NCBI GenBank assembly: GCA_963678555.2
Contig: CAXXJA010000002.1
Coordinates: forward strand, 496,001-560,000
DNA: 64,000 nt
Origin: SABI01 sp963678555
GTDB lineage: Bacteria; Spirochaetota; Spirochaetia; Sphaerochaetales; Sphaerochaetaceae
Reading direction: 5' to 3'
Position 1 is the first letter of the stretch; every line of letters begins with the position of its first letter. Position numbers and translations under genes: made by a program. Shown here piece by piece: positions 1 through 8,202 of this stretch. Under the pieces are notes generated by a model that saw only the letters and a program-made list of their open reading frames with translations, made no database searches and had not been told where the DNA came from.

Positions 1-2
1 TT

Positions 3-638
3 CCCGACGGGGAGGAGATCAAGATACTGGGTACCGACACGCATTACCATGGCTCGTGTATCTGGACGGTACATCCCTTCTTCAATGCCACCCCGGAAAG
101 TGCTGATCCACTCTCAGCTGTTATAGCGTTCACGAACGGTGACCAGTCGGCTGTGGCTGTTTCACACATTGTCAATGCCGCAGTCCTGCCTGAACTGACT
201 GAGGGGGATGGAATCGAGGTTCAGGTCGCCGGCTTTCCTCTGCTCCTTGAGAGCTACGAGAACCGTGAGGCCTTTGAAAAACACTTCACACAGAACGCAG
301 CAACTACCCCCTGGCCGGTCCTCGTTCCCGATCACAGGATACTTCCGATCAACTTCATGCTTGCTCATGACCCCGATCTGTCTGATACGGATAAGCAGAC
401 GGTTCAGAATGTGGACATCCTCCTTCTCGCCTCGAAAGTACTCGGTGTGCAGCGGATAGAAGGTATGGAGAAGGGGGAGCATTTCAACGTAGCTACCGTC
501 TCCTGCGAGTTCGGGCATCTCGATCTGGTCTTCAGTGACGACCTGTGTGCAGCCCCTGTCACCAAGGGCTCCTACATCGTCACGAGTTTCATCCTCTCGA
601 GCGATGTAGCCCTTGGCAAGTGGGAGAGCTGGGTGTAG
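3..638 (+). CDS. unrecognised protein, 5' end outside window
   Basis: The reading frame is open from the left edge (first full codon at base 3) to a TAG at 636-638, giving at least 211 residues; no internal start is needed, so the gene begins outside the window. I do not recognise the family. The visible part is soluble, acidic, has no membrane segment, and contains a HGSCIW motif near the start and a CEFGHLDLVF stretch near residue 180. It is followed 15 bp later by the convergent end of msrBA, so it is the last gene of its transcription unit. Confidence 0.6.
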   Translation, partial: PDGEEIKILGTDTHYHGSCIWTVHPFFNATPESADPLSAVIAFTNGDQSAVAVSHIVNAAVLPELTEGDGIEVQVAGFPLLLESYENREAFEKHFTQNAATTPWPVLVPDHRILPINFMLAHDPDLSDTDKQTVQNVDILLLASKVLGVQRIEGMEKGEHFNVATVSCEFGHLDLVFSDDLCAAPVTKGSYIVTSFILSSDVALGKWESWV

Positions 639-653
639 GCGCCGAAACCTGCC

Positions 654-1670
654 TCAGAACCGCTTCGTATAGACGTGGCAGTACGGCTCAGACCCCTTCT
701 GCCGGTAATAGTCCTGGTGATACTCCTCGGCATCATAGAACTCGGAGCGGGGAAGGATCTTTGTTGCCACATCATAGCCCTTTTCTTCCAGGGTGGTGAG
801 AAGGTCGACAGCGGTATCGTATTCCTCCCGTGAGCTGTAGAAGACGGCCGAAAGGTACTGATTGCCGATATCGGGTCCCTGTCCGTTCGCCTGAGTCGGG
901 TCATGGATCTCAAGGAAGTACTTCGTCAGGTCTTCGTAGCTGATCACAGTGGGGTCGTACTGTACCCTGACTGCCTCCAGGTGACCGGTAGTGTGAGTGA
1001 GCACCTCGCGGTAGGTGGGGTTCTCAGTTGTGCCGCCGGTATACCCGCTGACAACATCATAGACTCCATCAAGGGATTCCATGAGATACTCCACACCCCA
1101 GAAACATCCTCCTGCAAACACTGCCGTTGCAACGGGCGGACCCTCTCTGAAGACCAGGGAAGAAGAGTTGACACAGTGCCTGGTCTGAGTGTCGGTGAAA
1201 CCTTCGTTGAGAAAGACATGTCCGAGGTGTCCTCCACAGGCGGCACATACGATTTCCGTTCTCATCCCGTCAGCATCAGCGTATCGCAGTACTGCTCCGT
1301 CAATCTCGTCATCGAAGGAGGGCCACCCGCAGCCGCTGTGAAACTTGGAATCACTGACATACAGGGGAGCATCGCACTGGCGGCAGTAGTAGGTTCCCTC
1401 TGTTTCCGTATCAGTGTACTCTCCCGTGAATGCATAATCTGTTCCCTTGTTTAGAATGACATACGCCTCCTGGGCGTTGAGTTCGCGCTTCAGGCTGTCT
1501 GCCAACGGCCTGTATGGATAGAGTGCTTCAAAATCCTTACTCATGCTTTTCTCCTCCTGTATCTCCGAGATCTCATGAGATTCCTGACTTCCTGACCCGT
1601 ACACAGCTGTAAGGGTGATCAGGGTGACTATCATCACTGTGATGATCCGAGTCCTGTCCGTTAGTATCAT
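654..1670 (-). CDS. msrBA: exported MsrB-MsrA bifunctional methionine sulfoxide reductase
   Basis: This 338-residue protein repairs oxidised methionine. An N-terminal hydrophobic segment (about residues 8-25, VMIVTLITLTAVYG) looks like a signal peptide, so repair probably happens outside the cytoplasm. The MsrB domain comes first, with two zinc CxxC pairs (CRQC near 96, CAAC near 145) and the catalytic RHCVNSSSL; the MsrA domain follows with GGCFWGVE and its nucleophilic cysteine near 192. The fusion therefore handles both R- and S-sulfoxides. The ATG at 1670 was chosen because GGAGG lies 8 nt upstream; in-frame GTG/ATG codons further up sit on top of that SD. The family is certain; export is inferred. 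Confidence 0.93.
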   Translation of the reverse strand: MILTDRTRIITVMIVTLITLTAVYGSGSQESHEISEIQEEKSMSKDFEALYPYRPLADSLKRELNAQEAYVILNKGTDYAFTGEYTDTETEGTYYCRQCDAPLYVSDSKFHSGCGWPSFDDEIDGAVLRYADADGMRTEIVCAACGGHLGHVFLNEGFTDTQTRHCVNSSSLVFREGPPVATAVFAGGCFWGVEYLMESLDGVYDVVSGYTGGTTENPTYREVLTHTTGHLEAVRVQYDPTVISYEDLTKYFLEIHDPTQANGQGPDIGNQYLSAVFYSSREEYDTAVDLLTTLEEKGYDVATKILPRSEFYDAEEYHQDYYRQKGSEPYCHVYTKRF

Positions 1671-1759
1671 AGACATCACCTCCACAGATATCTGTTGCCG
1701 GTGTATTCACCGTATCGTAACAAGATACCTACGAAAGCGGGCAGCAGGCAACAATCAGA

Positions 1760-1790
1760 GAAAAGAAAAGAGCCGGCAGAAGCCGGCTCT
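1760..1790 (-). terminator. intrinsic terminator of the purine permease gene
   Basis: A perfect 9-bp stem (AGAGCCGGC / GCCGGCTCT, 1769-1790) with a 4-nt loop is followed on the minus strand by TTTCTTTTCT. It lies 24 bp beyond the permease stop codon. Confidence 0.85.
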
Positions 1791-1813
1791 TAGAAATACC
1801 GTATCGTACAGAA

Positions 1814-3097
1814 TCAGCCAAGGATCAGCTTGAGAACAAGCAGAATGGCGATAACGACCATCGTATAGCTGATTTCTTTTCCCTTTTTCGTGAAGATCTT
1901 GAGAAGAATCCAGCTGAGTGCGCCGTACATGATACCGTTAGCGATCGAATAGGTGGTGACCATGAAAAGGATCGTAAGGAATGCAGGGATTGCCTCGGTA
2001 GCCTCATCGAAGTCGATATCCTTGACCGGGGAGATCATAAACAGTCCGACGAGAATCAGTGCCGGTGCAGTAGCTGCTCCGGGAACGGATATGAACAGAG
2101 GCGAGAGGAACAGGGAGATGATGAACAGAGCGGAAACAGTCAGTGCTGTCAGTCCAGTCTTACCGCCTTCCGAGATACCGGATGAGCTTTCGACGTAGGT
2201 CGTGACGGTACTTGTTCCGAGCATTGCACCTACCGTTGTTCCGATTGCATCTGCAAACAGGGCCTGCTTGACGTTCGCGATGGTTCCATCTTTCTGGATC
2301 AGGTCAGCCTTGGTAGCACACCCGATCAGGGTTCCGACCGTGTCGAACATGTCAACGAAGAGGAACGTGAAGACGATGACCATCATGTCAACCGAGAAAA
2401 TGTTCGAGAAATCAAAGACAAACAGAGTCGGTGCCAGAGATGGGGGAAGGAAAGAACCGCCTGCCCAGCTCGTGACTCCGAAGGGAACGCCGATAAATGT
2501 GGTGATGACGATACCGAGAAGCAGAGCGCCGCGAACCTTGTAGGCGACAAGGATACCGGTGATGACAAGGCCGAGGAGAGCAACCAGCGGTGCGCCCTGA
2601 GTCACATCACCGAGTTCTACCAGCGTTGCACCGTCCACGACGATACCGGAGTTCTGCAGCCCGATGAAGGCGATGAACAGGCCGATACCGACGCTGATAG
2701 CCTTCTTCATGTTGACCGGGATCGAATTGACGATAGCTTCACGGATATTGAACGCCGTGAGAATGATGAAGATGATACCTTCGATGAATACTGCCGTGAG
2801 AGCCTGCTGCCAGGAATATCCCATGGTAAGGACGACGGTATAGGCGAAGAATGCATTGAGTCCCATTCCGGGAGCAAGAGCGAAGGGCAGGTTTGCCCAC
2901 AGTGCCATGACAAGCGTGGCAATTGCCGCAGAAAGAGCAGTGGCAGTGAAGACTGCTCCGAAATCCATGCCTGCATCAGCCAGGATCAGCGGGTTGACGA
3001 TGAGAATGTAGGCCATCGTCAGAAACGTGGTGATACCGGCAAGGACTTCTGTGCGTACGTTTGTTTTGTGTTGAGAAAGTTTAAAAAACTTTTCCAT
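1814..3097 (-). CDS. NCS2-family purine (guanine/hypoxanthine or adenine) permease
   Basis: A 427-residue polytopic membrane protein matching the AzgA/PbuG branch of the nucleobase-cation symporter-2 family, which imports adenine, guanine or hypoxanthine with protons. Typical features are the N-terminal TEVLAGITTFLTMAYIL, the NPLILADAGM loop, ALAPGMGLNAFFAY, the LFVDMFDTVGTLIG motif and the GTSTVTTYVESSSG motif, all in the family order, and full length. The ATG at 3097 is preceded by GGAG at 7 nt. It is monocistronic, with its own promoter region and terminator. Exact base specificity cannot be read from the sequence. Confidence 0.93.
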   Translation of the reverse strand: MEKFFKLSQHKTNVRTEVLAGITTFLTMAYILIVNPLILADAGMDFGAVFTATALSAAIATLVMALWANLPFALAPGMGLNAFFAYTVVLTMGYSWQQALTAVFIEGIIFIILTAFNIREAIVNSIPVNMKKAISVGIGLFIAFIGLQNSGIVVDGATLVELGDVTQGAPLVALLGLVITGILVAYKVRGALLLGIVITTFIGVPFGVTSWAGGSFLPPSLAPTLFVFDFSNIFSVDMMVIVFTFLFVDMFDTVGTLIGCATKADLIQKDGTIANVKQALFADAIGTTVGAMLGTSTVTTYVESSSGISEGGKTGLTALTVSALFIISLFLSPLFISVPGAATAPALILVGLFMISPVKDIDFDEATEAIPAFLTILFMVTTYSIANGIMYGALSWILLKIFTKKGKEISYTMVVIAILLVLKLILG

Positions 3098-3132
3098 TCA
3101 GATTCTCCTTTTTTGTCTGTTTTTTTTGGTCG

Positions 3133-3168
3133 ACTATAGTGTACAGACATTTTTCTGATTTGTACAGA
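3133..3168 (-). promoter_or_regulatory. candidate promoter/operator of the purine permease
   Basis: Read on the minus strand, TATAGT (3133-3138) could be a -10 box about 35 nt upstream of the start; no good -35 is visible. The octamer TGTACAGA occurs twice on the plus strand (3140-3147 and 3161-3168), 21 bp apart, i.e. two helical turns, which suggests an operator. I see no purine riboswitch in this short leader. Confidence 0.35.
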
Positions 3169-3207
3169 AAAATCCCTTCCATCTTGCATATATCGCAATA
3201 GGAAGGG
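3168..3207 (-). terminator. intrinsic terminator of the lipoprotein gene
   Basis: A long hairpin with outer stem CCCTTCC (3174-3180) / GGAAGGG (3201-3207) and inner stem TTGC/GCAA is followed on the minus strand by ATTTTTC. It lies 44 bp past the lipoprotein stop. A second 15-bp dyad CTACAAG-T-CTTGTAG (3223-3237) sits between stop codon and terminator, with no T-run. Confidence 0.75.
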
Positions 3208-3250
3208 GAAAAGTGAATCTATCTACAAGTCTTGTAGGTCAGGAGGATGG

Positions 3251-3670
3251 CTACTTCGTCAGAAATTCTCTCATGAGATCCTGAAGTCCGTCGATTCGTG
3301 CATTAAACTCATCGATCCTTCGTGTCACTCCAACGATGTCGCGGCCGAGAGAGAGGAAGTCATCACTCGATTCATAGCCCGCGTACGTGACGAATTCGTT
3401 GATGGTGTTATACGTGAACTCGAACTCTTTCTGGAGACCGGAGAGAGAGGTTTCAAGGCCGTCGATCTCCTGCTGAAGGGAATCTATCTGAGCCTGAAGG
3501 TCGCTGATCATCTCATCATGTCCTGTTACCTGAGATGTGAGTCCTTCCAATTTCTGGTCCTGTTCGACTCTCAGCTGGTCAATCATGTCCAACGCCTCGC
3601 TCGATGTACATGAAGTGACAAGCACGACAGACAATACAAGCAAAAGTGCAAGAAGAATACGCTGTTTCAT
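3251..3670 (-). CDS. small coiled-coil lipoprotein, function unknown
   Basis: This 139-residue protein starts with a lipoprotein signal peptide (MKQRILLALLLVL, lipobox-like VTSC), followed by a heptad-rich region about residues 25-80 that should form a coiled coil (DQKLEGLTSQ, LQAQIDSLQQEIDGL) and a second helical segment near the C-terminus. The ATG at 3670 has AGGAGG 6 nt upstream; an in-frame ATG 12 codons earlier has no such site and would put charged residues before the signal peptide. I do not recognise a named family. The gene stands alone with its own terminator; likely anchored to a membrane facing the periplasm. Confidence 0.8.
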   Translation of the reverse strand: MKQRILLALLLVLSVVLVTSCTSSEALDMIDQLRVEQDQKLEGLTSQVTGHDEMISDLQAQIDSLQQEIDGLETSLSGLQKEFEFTYNTINEFVTYAGYESSDDFLSLGRDIVGVTRRIDEFNARIDGLQDLMREFLTK

Positions 3671-3783
3671 ACTGTTCCTCCTAGGGGATGGGTATTTCTT
3701 ATTCATACTACACTATATCACAACTTCCTGTAGATATTAAGATTAAATTTTTCTGATGGAGATGAAGGGCCCCTCTGTTTCCT

Positions 3784-4476
3784 TCACCAGCCTGTATCCC
3801 GACAGGTGCACACACACCCCGGTTGCTCACCTGTCATGCACCCCTCCTTGAGGACCAGGTACTCCCAGCAGGCCGCAAGCTTGTCGACCGTGCTCACAAG
3901 GGCAGACTCGGGGAACCGGTAGCCTGGTCCGCTGCGTGGGAACATGTGGCTGGCGATGATGTCCTCCTCCTTCCGGGTCAGGCGGAATGTGTCTCTCGCA
4001 TGTGCCAGCGCGACCTGTGCATGAGTGCCGATATGATCGATTCCCGCCCGGGAACGCTCTCTCCAGTCATAGAGGAAGAAATCATGAAGGAGGGCCCCGC
4101 GAGCCGTGCCGGCATAGTCGAGTGAAAGCAGACGGGCGAGCGTGTATGAGATTCTGGCCACACGAAGTACATGGTCATAGGTGCTGGTGGTATGGTGCAG
4201 GAATTCCTTCTGTTTCTGGAACAGTGGATTGGCGAGAATATCGTGCGCGATGAAGAGAAACTCACGTTCCCACTGGTGCCGGAACCGATGATACCGCTGA
4301 TACACGAGCGCAAGTACATATCCTGTTATGTACAGTGACAGGATTTCCGAGTCCACCAGGGATTCCCTGTACCGGATAACAGTGATAAGAGCGATCAGTA
4401 CAGATTCCTGAAACGGAATGCCGAAGCTCCTTTCTCCTGACCTGTCTGCGGTCTTCTCAGGTTTCAGTCTCTCCAT
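3784..4476 (-). CDS. HD-domain phosphohydrolase-like protein (paralogue 1)
   Basis: A 230-residue protein with one or two N-terminal hydrophobic segments (about residues 24-60) and an HD domain: HHTTSTYDHVLRVA, LLHDFFLYDWR (metal-binding HD), GTHAQVALAHA and IIASHMFP with STVDKLAA at the end, matching the H...HD...H...D order of HD hydrolases. It is clearly paralogous to the gene at 6098-6754, sharing TARG(A/G)LLHDFFLYDWRE. SD AGGAG lies 8-9 nt before the ATG. The two paralogues flank the MATE gene on the same strand. Substrate is unknown; nucleotide or phosphate-ester hydrolysis is the family expectation only. The last about 20 residues are cysteine-rich (GCVCTC) and absent from the paralogue. 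Confidence 0.82.
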   Translation of the reverse strand: MERLKPEKTADRSGERSFGIPFQESVLIALITVIRYRESLVDSEILSLYITGYVLALVYQRYHRFRHQWEREFLFIAHDILANPLFQKQKEFLHHTTSTYDHVLRVARISYTLARLLSLDYAGTARGALLHDFFLYDWRERSRAGIDHIGTHAQVALAHARDTFRLTRKEEDIIASHMFPRSGPGYRFPESALVSTVDKLAACWEYLVLKEGCMTGEQPGCVCTCRDTGW

Positions 4477-4630
4477 CGGGTCTACTCCTGTTCTTTCTCT
4501 ATGGAGAGTGTAGATCCATTGTATGAGAGAAGTATGAGTCTTTTAATCGGGTTTGGTGAAATCAGGGAAGGCCACTGCCACTCTGCAGTACGTGATAGCA
4601 TGAACGGTACAGCGGTATCCCCTTCGGTTC

Positions 4631-5977
4631 CTAGGTGTTCAGATGTCTCAGTTCGCGAACTACCCACACAGCAGTTACCAGCGATGCAAGTGTGTCTGCC
4701 AGAGGGAAGCTGATCCAGACTCCGCTGATTCCCCAGACGCGCGAGAGAAGGAACAGAAGAGGAATCAGGAACACGAACTGCCTCGAGAGGGAGAGGAAGA
4801 TGGCAGGAGCGCGCTTGCCCAGTGCCTGAAAAAGCGTGGAGCCGATGACCTGCAGACCGACAAGGGGAAGAGCCCCCATCACGATTCTCAGCGCAGGGGA
4901 AGCGATTGCGAGAAGCTCGGGGTCACTGGAGAAGACGGACAGGATCTGTGAAGGAATGAGCATAATGAACAGCCAGCACATTGATGCGAACAGTGTTGCC
5001 ATGAGGACACTCGTTGCCAGAACCGACCGCACCCGTGTGTGGTTTCCCGCCCCGTAGTTGTACCCGGCAATAGGCTGAAAGCCGTGAACAAGGCCGAACA
5101 TGGGCATCATGATGAATATCATGAGCCGGATGATCATCCCGTATGCGGCAATCACCAGAGATCCGCCATAGAAACGAAGCAGGTTGTTGACGAGGGTCGA
5201 CATCATGGAAGTTCCCGACTGCCGTACGAACGTTGCAAACCCGAGGCTGATGATTTCGCCCATCATCGCCAGGCGGGGAATGAACGCTGAGGGCGATAAG
5301 GGAAGGGAACTGCGGCCGGCTGAGAAGTAGGAGAGCACGAGTACCACTGCGATAATCTGAGAGATCACTGTGGCAAGCGCCGCTCCCCTGATCCCCATCG
5401 AGAAACCGGAAATCAGCAGAGGGTCGAGGATCATATTGAGTACAGCACCGATGACCATGAAGGTCATGGAGGCCCGTGCCTGTCCCTCTGCCCTGAGGAT
5501 GCCCCCTGAACACATCTTGATCGAAAGAAACGGGATCCCGATCAGTATGACGCGGATATACTGTTCCGTATAGGGAAGAATCTCCTCGGTCGCTCCGAAG
5601 AAAAGGATGACCGGCCGACGCAGCAGATAGGTGATAAGAGCAAGGACCAGTGTGATACTGAAGGCCCCGATCAGGGCATTGCCGGCTGCGGCAGCTGCCT
5701 GTTCAGGCCGTTTCTCCCCGAGACGTCTGCTGATGATGGAGGCTGCACCATACCCGAAGGTCTGTGCGAAGGCACCAAAGAGCATCTGGATCGGAAAGGC
5801 GATCGACAGGGCAGCAATACCGTAGGGACCTACAAACTGTCCTACGAAGATCGTATCGACAAAGTTATAGAGTGCATTGACGAACATGCCCACCATGGCA
5901 GGAAGTGAGAGCCGGATGAGGAGTGAACCGATGGGCTGTGTTCCCATGAAGGTGTTATCATGCAGTGGCTTGGGCAT
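4631..5977 (-). CDS. MATE-family multidrug/toxin exporter
   Basis: This 448-residue, 12-helix membrane protein belongs to the MATE (NorM/DinF-like) superfamily of Na+ or H+ antiporters. Seen: the N-terminal SLPAMVGMFVNALYNFVDTIFVGQF, the GYGAASIISRRLGE motif that ends helix 2, and the repeated FGLVHGFQPIAGYNYGAG motif in the second half. Length is normal. SD AAGGAG stands 5 nt before the ATG. It lies 154 bp upstream of one HD protein and 120 bp downstream of the other on the same strand, so co-transcription is possible. Cargo cannot be inferred. Confidence 0.93.
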   Translation of the reverse strand: MPKPLHDNTFMGTQPIGSLLIRLSLPAMVGMFVNALYNFVDTIFVGQFVGPYGIAALSIAFPIQMLFGAFAQTFGYGAASIISRRLGEKRPEQAAAAAGNALIGAFSITLVLALITYLLRRPVILFFGATEEILPYTEQYIRVILIGIPFLSIKMCSGGILRAEGQARASMTFMVIGAVLNMILDPLLISGFSMGIRGAALATVISQIIAVVLVLSYFSAGRSSLPLSPSAFIPRLAMMGEIISLGFATFVRQSGTSMMSTLVNNLLRFYGGSLVIAAYGMIIRLMIFIMMPMFGLVHGFQPIAGYNYGAGNHTRVRSVLATSVLMATLFASMCWLFIMLIPSQILSVFSSDPELLAIASPALRIVMGALPLVGLQVIGSTLFQALGKRAPAIFLSLSRQFVFLIPLLFLLSRVWGISGVWISFPLADTLASLVTAVWVVRELRHLNT

Positions 5978-6097
5978 CTGTGCTCCTTGGCATTGACGTG
6001 AGATTCATGGGAAACGGCCGCCCTGCAGCGGCACAGGAAAAACCCGAGGGGCAGTACCTGTACAGCCGCGCTGAAACCGGACCTGCAGATGTGCTTT

Positions 6098-6754
6098 CTA
6101 GAATCGTGTCGGGTCTATCCTGCGGGAACGCTTCAGGTGGCGAAGGTACTCATATACAGCCGAGACCTTGTCCATGGTACTAACCACGAAGGATTCACTA
6201 TACCTGTAGAATGACCCCGCCTTGGGAAACATGTGTTTTACGATGATATCCTGCTCTTTCTCATTGATAGAGAAATGCATCTTCGCATTGGCGAGGGCAA
6301 TGTGGGGATGTTCCCTGCCGTGCTGGGATCGTTTTTCATCGTGAGCCTTTTTCTCTCTCCAGTCATACAGAAAGAAGTCATGCAGCAGACCGCCCCGTGC
6401 CGTTGATACGTAATCAAGGCCAAGCATCTTCGCTGCGACATAGGAAAGATAGGCCACTCGGACAACATGATCATAGATGTGGTGTGTGTGATGGTGGTAA
6501 TCCCGGAGTTTCATGAATTCCTCATGGTAGAGGATCTCGTGCGTGATACGGGTGAACTCAACTCTCGAAGGTCTCTGAATCAGTGTGCAGAAAGAACCCG
6601 AAAGGCGGGAGGCGAAGAATATAGCCACCGGAATGGAAACGACCAGCAGTGTCATCACCCGAAAGAGGGCAGTGTTAACAGACAGGTATGCCAGGCGAGT
6701 CACCTGTGAGCCGGCCACATAGGTTATGAATGTTGCAAGAATCAGAAAGAACAT
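6098..6754 (-). CDS. membrane-anchored HD-domain protein (paralogue 2)
   Basis: A 218-residue protein with two N-terminal membrane helices (about 1-20 and 30-50) followed by an HD domain: HHHTHHIYDHVVRVAYLSY, GLLHDFFLYDWRE, HPHIALANAKMHF, IIVKHMFPKAG and STMDKVSA. It is a paralogue of the 3784-4476 gene and lies on the other side of the MATE gene. The ATG at 6754 has only a poorly spaced GAGGAAG. A perfect GGAGGT (6821-6826) sits 6 nt before an in-frame CTG at 6812-6814 with no stop between, so translation may begin 20 codons earlier. Substrate unknown. Confidence 0.82.
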   Translation of the reverse strand: MFFLILATFITYVAGSQVTRLAYLSVNTALFRVMTLLVVSIPVAIFFASRLSGSFCTLIQRPSRVEFTRITHEILYHEEFMKLRDYHHHTHHIYDHVVRVAYLSYVAAKMLGLDYVSTARGGLLHDFFLYDWREKKAHDEKRSQHGREHPHIALANAKMHFSINEKEQDIIVKHMFPKAGSFYRYSESFVVSTMDKVSAVYEYLRHLKRSRRIDPTRF

Positions 6755-6870
6755 CTTCCTCAGCTGATTCTGATTCCACCCCGTCAGGATGGCACCTGCA
6801 TATCTGAACTCCAGACATCTACCTCCATGAATCGATTATTCCACTAAGCTAAATGATTTATCCTTATGCG

Positions 6871-8202
6871 TCAAGTGTTCCGGTCATCAGGGAAGGTCCT
6901 ATCCTGCCGCATGATCTGTTCATGCTCTCTCGAGATGGTTGTCAGTGACTGATGGATCAGTGTGGAGAACCTCTGGATCTGTTCCTTTCTTTTCATGCCT
7001 TTCGTGGCCTGCAGCGGGATCCTCTCACCGAACAGCACCGATACCTGTTTCCCTCCTGGAGAATAGCGTGTATCGATCGTACCACCCTCCATACGGTTGA
7101 CAAGGTCAAGAAGGTTAAGCCCGTATTCACAATCGCGGTGAGGATCGTCCGTTTCCGTGATATAGGTCGGGTCGATGTACTCGAGAATATCTGCAACCCT
7201 TTCATGGCGGAGGATCAGATGCCCTTTCAGTGCCTGCATCTCCAGCAGCCGTCTGCTCAGGGGGGACGGGTCTTTCTGTATCGCATCTTTGCTCCAGAGA
7301 ATGTTGTTGCCTGCCTTTCGCAGGGTGAATACCCTGTCGATGACACGTCCCGAAGGAGAGATGCCGGCGAGAGACTCTCCCGCGCTGAGAACAGCCCGGC
7401 ACATCTGCATCAGTCGCTCCCTCAGCGTACGTTCCGCGGTGATACTGCAGGAAAACTCCCTGCTGAGCTGACTGAGAGTCTGTTCAGTGGCTTCTATGAG
7501 AGCGCTCTTCGTATCAGACTTCTGTGACAGGCTCAGGCCGCATCGGTCTTCCCACCGCAGGAGGATATCCTTCAGTGTCTCCTGATACCCCTCCTTGAAC
7601 GTGTAATAGAGACTTACCGGAAGGATAGAGACCTTTCTGTGCTCCTTCAAAGCAAGATGAGCCAGAAAAGCTGAGCCGTCGGAGATGGGAGCGACACGCC
7701 CTGTGTGGTAGGTTACCTGTGCTTCCGGAGCGAGTGCTATAGGATGCTCGCCTGCTATCACAAGCTCCTTGAGTGTCCTAAGCGATTGACTGTTGATAAC
7801 CCGGTTCTCAACCGGAACCGCCCCGAGATGGGGAAAGACCATGGCAGCCTTCTTTCCTGCCCAGTTCAGGACATCCTTTCCGTACAGAAAGTGTGCATGA
7901 GGTGTGTGCCCCTGAACGGGAGGCGTGTTCATGAGGGTATACATCAGGGCCGGAGCGTCTTCCTTCATGACATGGCGGAACGCGATGATAAGGCGTTCCT
8001 CTCCCTGATAGAATGCCTCAAGAGCCCCTCTGTAGTGCTCTTCACCAAGGCGTTCCACGCTCTTCACTCCCTCGATATACTGAAGATAGTGAGGACCGAC
8101 AACTCTGACGAAGTTTCGCATAAAGGGACGAAGAGAGCCTATCATCGTCGGATAGGCTTCCCTGACCGGTTCGATGCAGAGTTTACCGTTCTGTTTCAGC
8201 AT
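6871..8202 (-). CDS. PlsC-like 1-acyl-glycerophosphate acyltransferase family protein
   Basis: A 443-residue protein whose first half resembles the glycerophospholipid acyltransferase fold: a diverged HX4D box in FRHVMKEDAP and the block LAPEAQVTYHTGRVAP at the position where PlsC proteins have their EGT-containing motif. Unlike PlsC (about 240 residues) it has a roughly 200-residue C-terminal extension of unknown role. The ATG at 8202 is used; an in-frame TTG lies two codons earlier. It overlaps the end of the upstream symporter gene by 20 bp, so the two are translationally coupled. Acyl transfer to a lipid acceptor is likely; the acceptor is unknown. Confidence 0.7.
   Translation of the reverse strand: MLKQNGKLCIEPVREAYPTMIGSLRPFMRNFVRVVGPHYLQYIEGVKSVERLGEEHYRGALEAFYQGEERLIIAFRHVMKEDAPALMYTLMNTPPVQGHTPHAHFLYGKDVLNWAGKKAAMVFPHLGAVPVENRVINSQSLRTLKELVIAGEHPIALAPEAQVTYHTGRVAPISDGSAFLAHLALKEHRKVSILPVSLYYTFKEGYQETLKDILLRWEDRCGLSLSQKSDTKSALIEATEQTLSQLSREFSCSITAERTLRERLMQMCRAVLSAGESLAGISPSGRVIDRVFTLRKAGNNILWSKDAIQKDPSPLSRRLLEMQALKGHLILRHERVADILEYIDPTYITETDDPHRDCEYGLNLLDLVNRMEGGTIDTRYSPGGKQVSVLFGERIPLQATKGMKRKEQIQRFSTLIHQSLTTISREHEQIMRQDRTFPDDRNT

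Noticed and set aside
3098..3170. Purine riboswitch before the purine permease
   Set aside because: The leader is too short and the conserved core and loop-loop elements are not visible.
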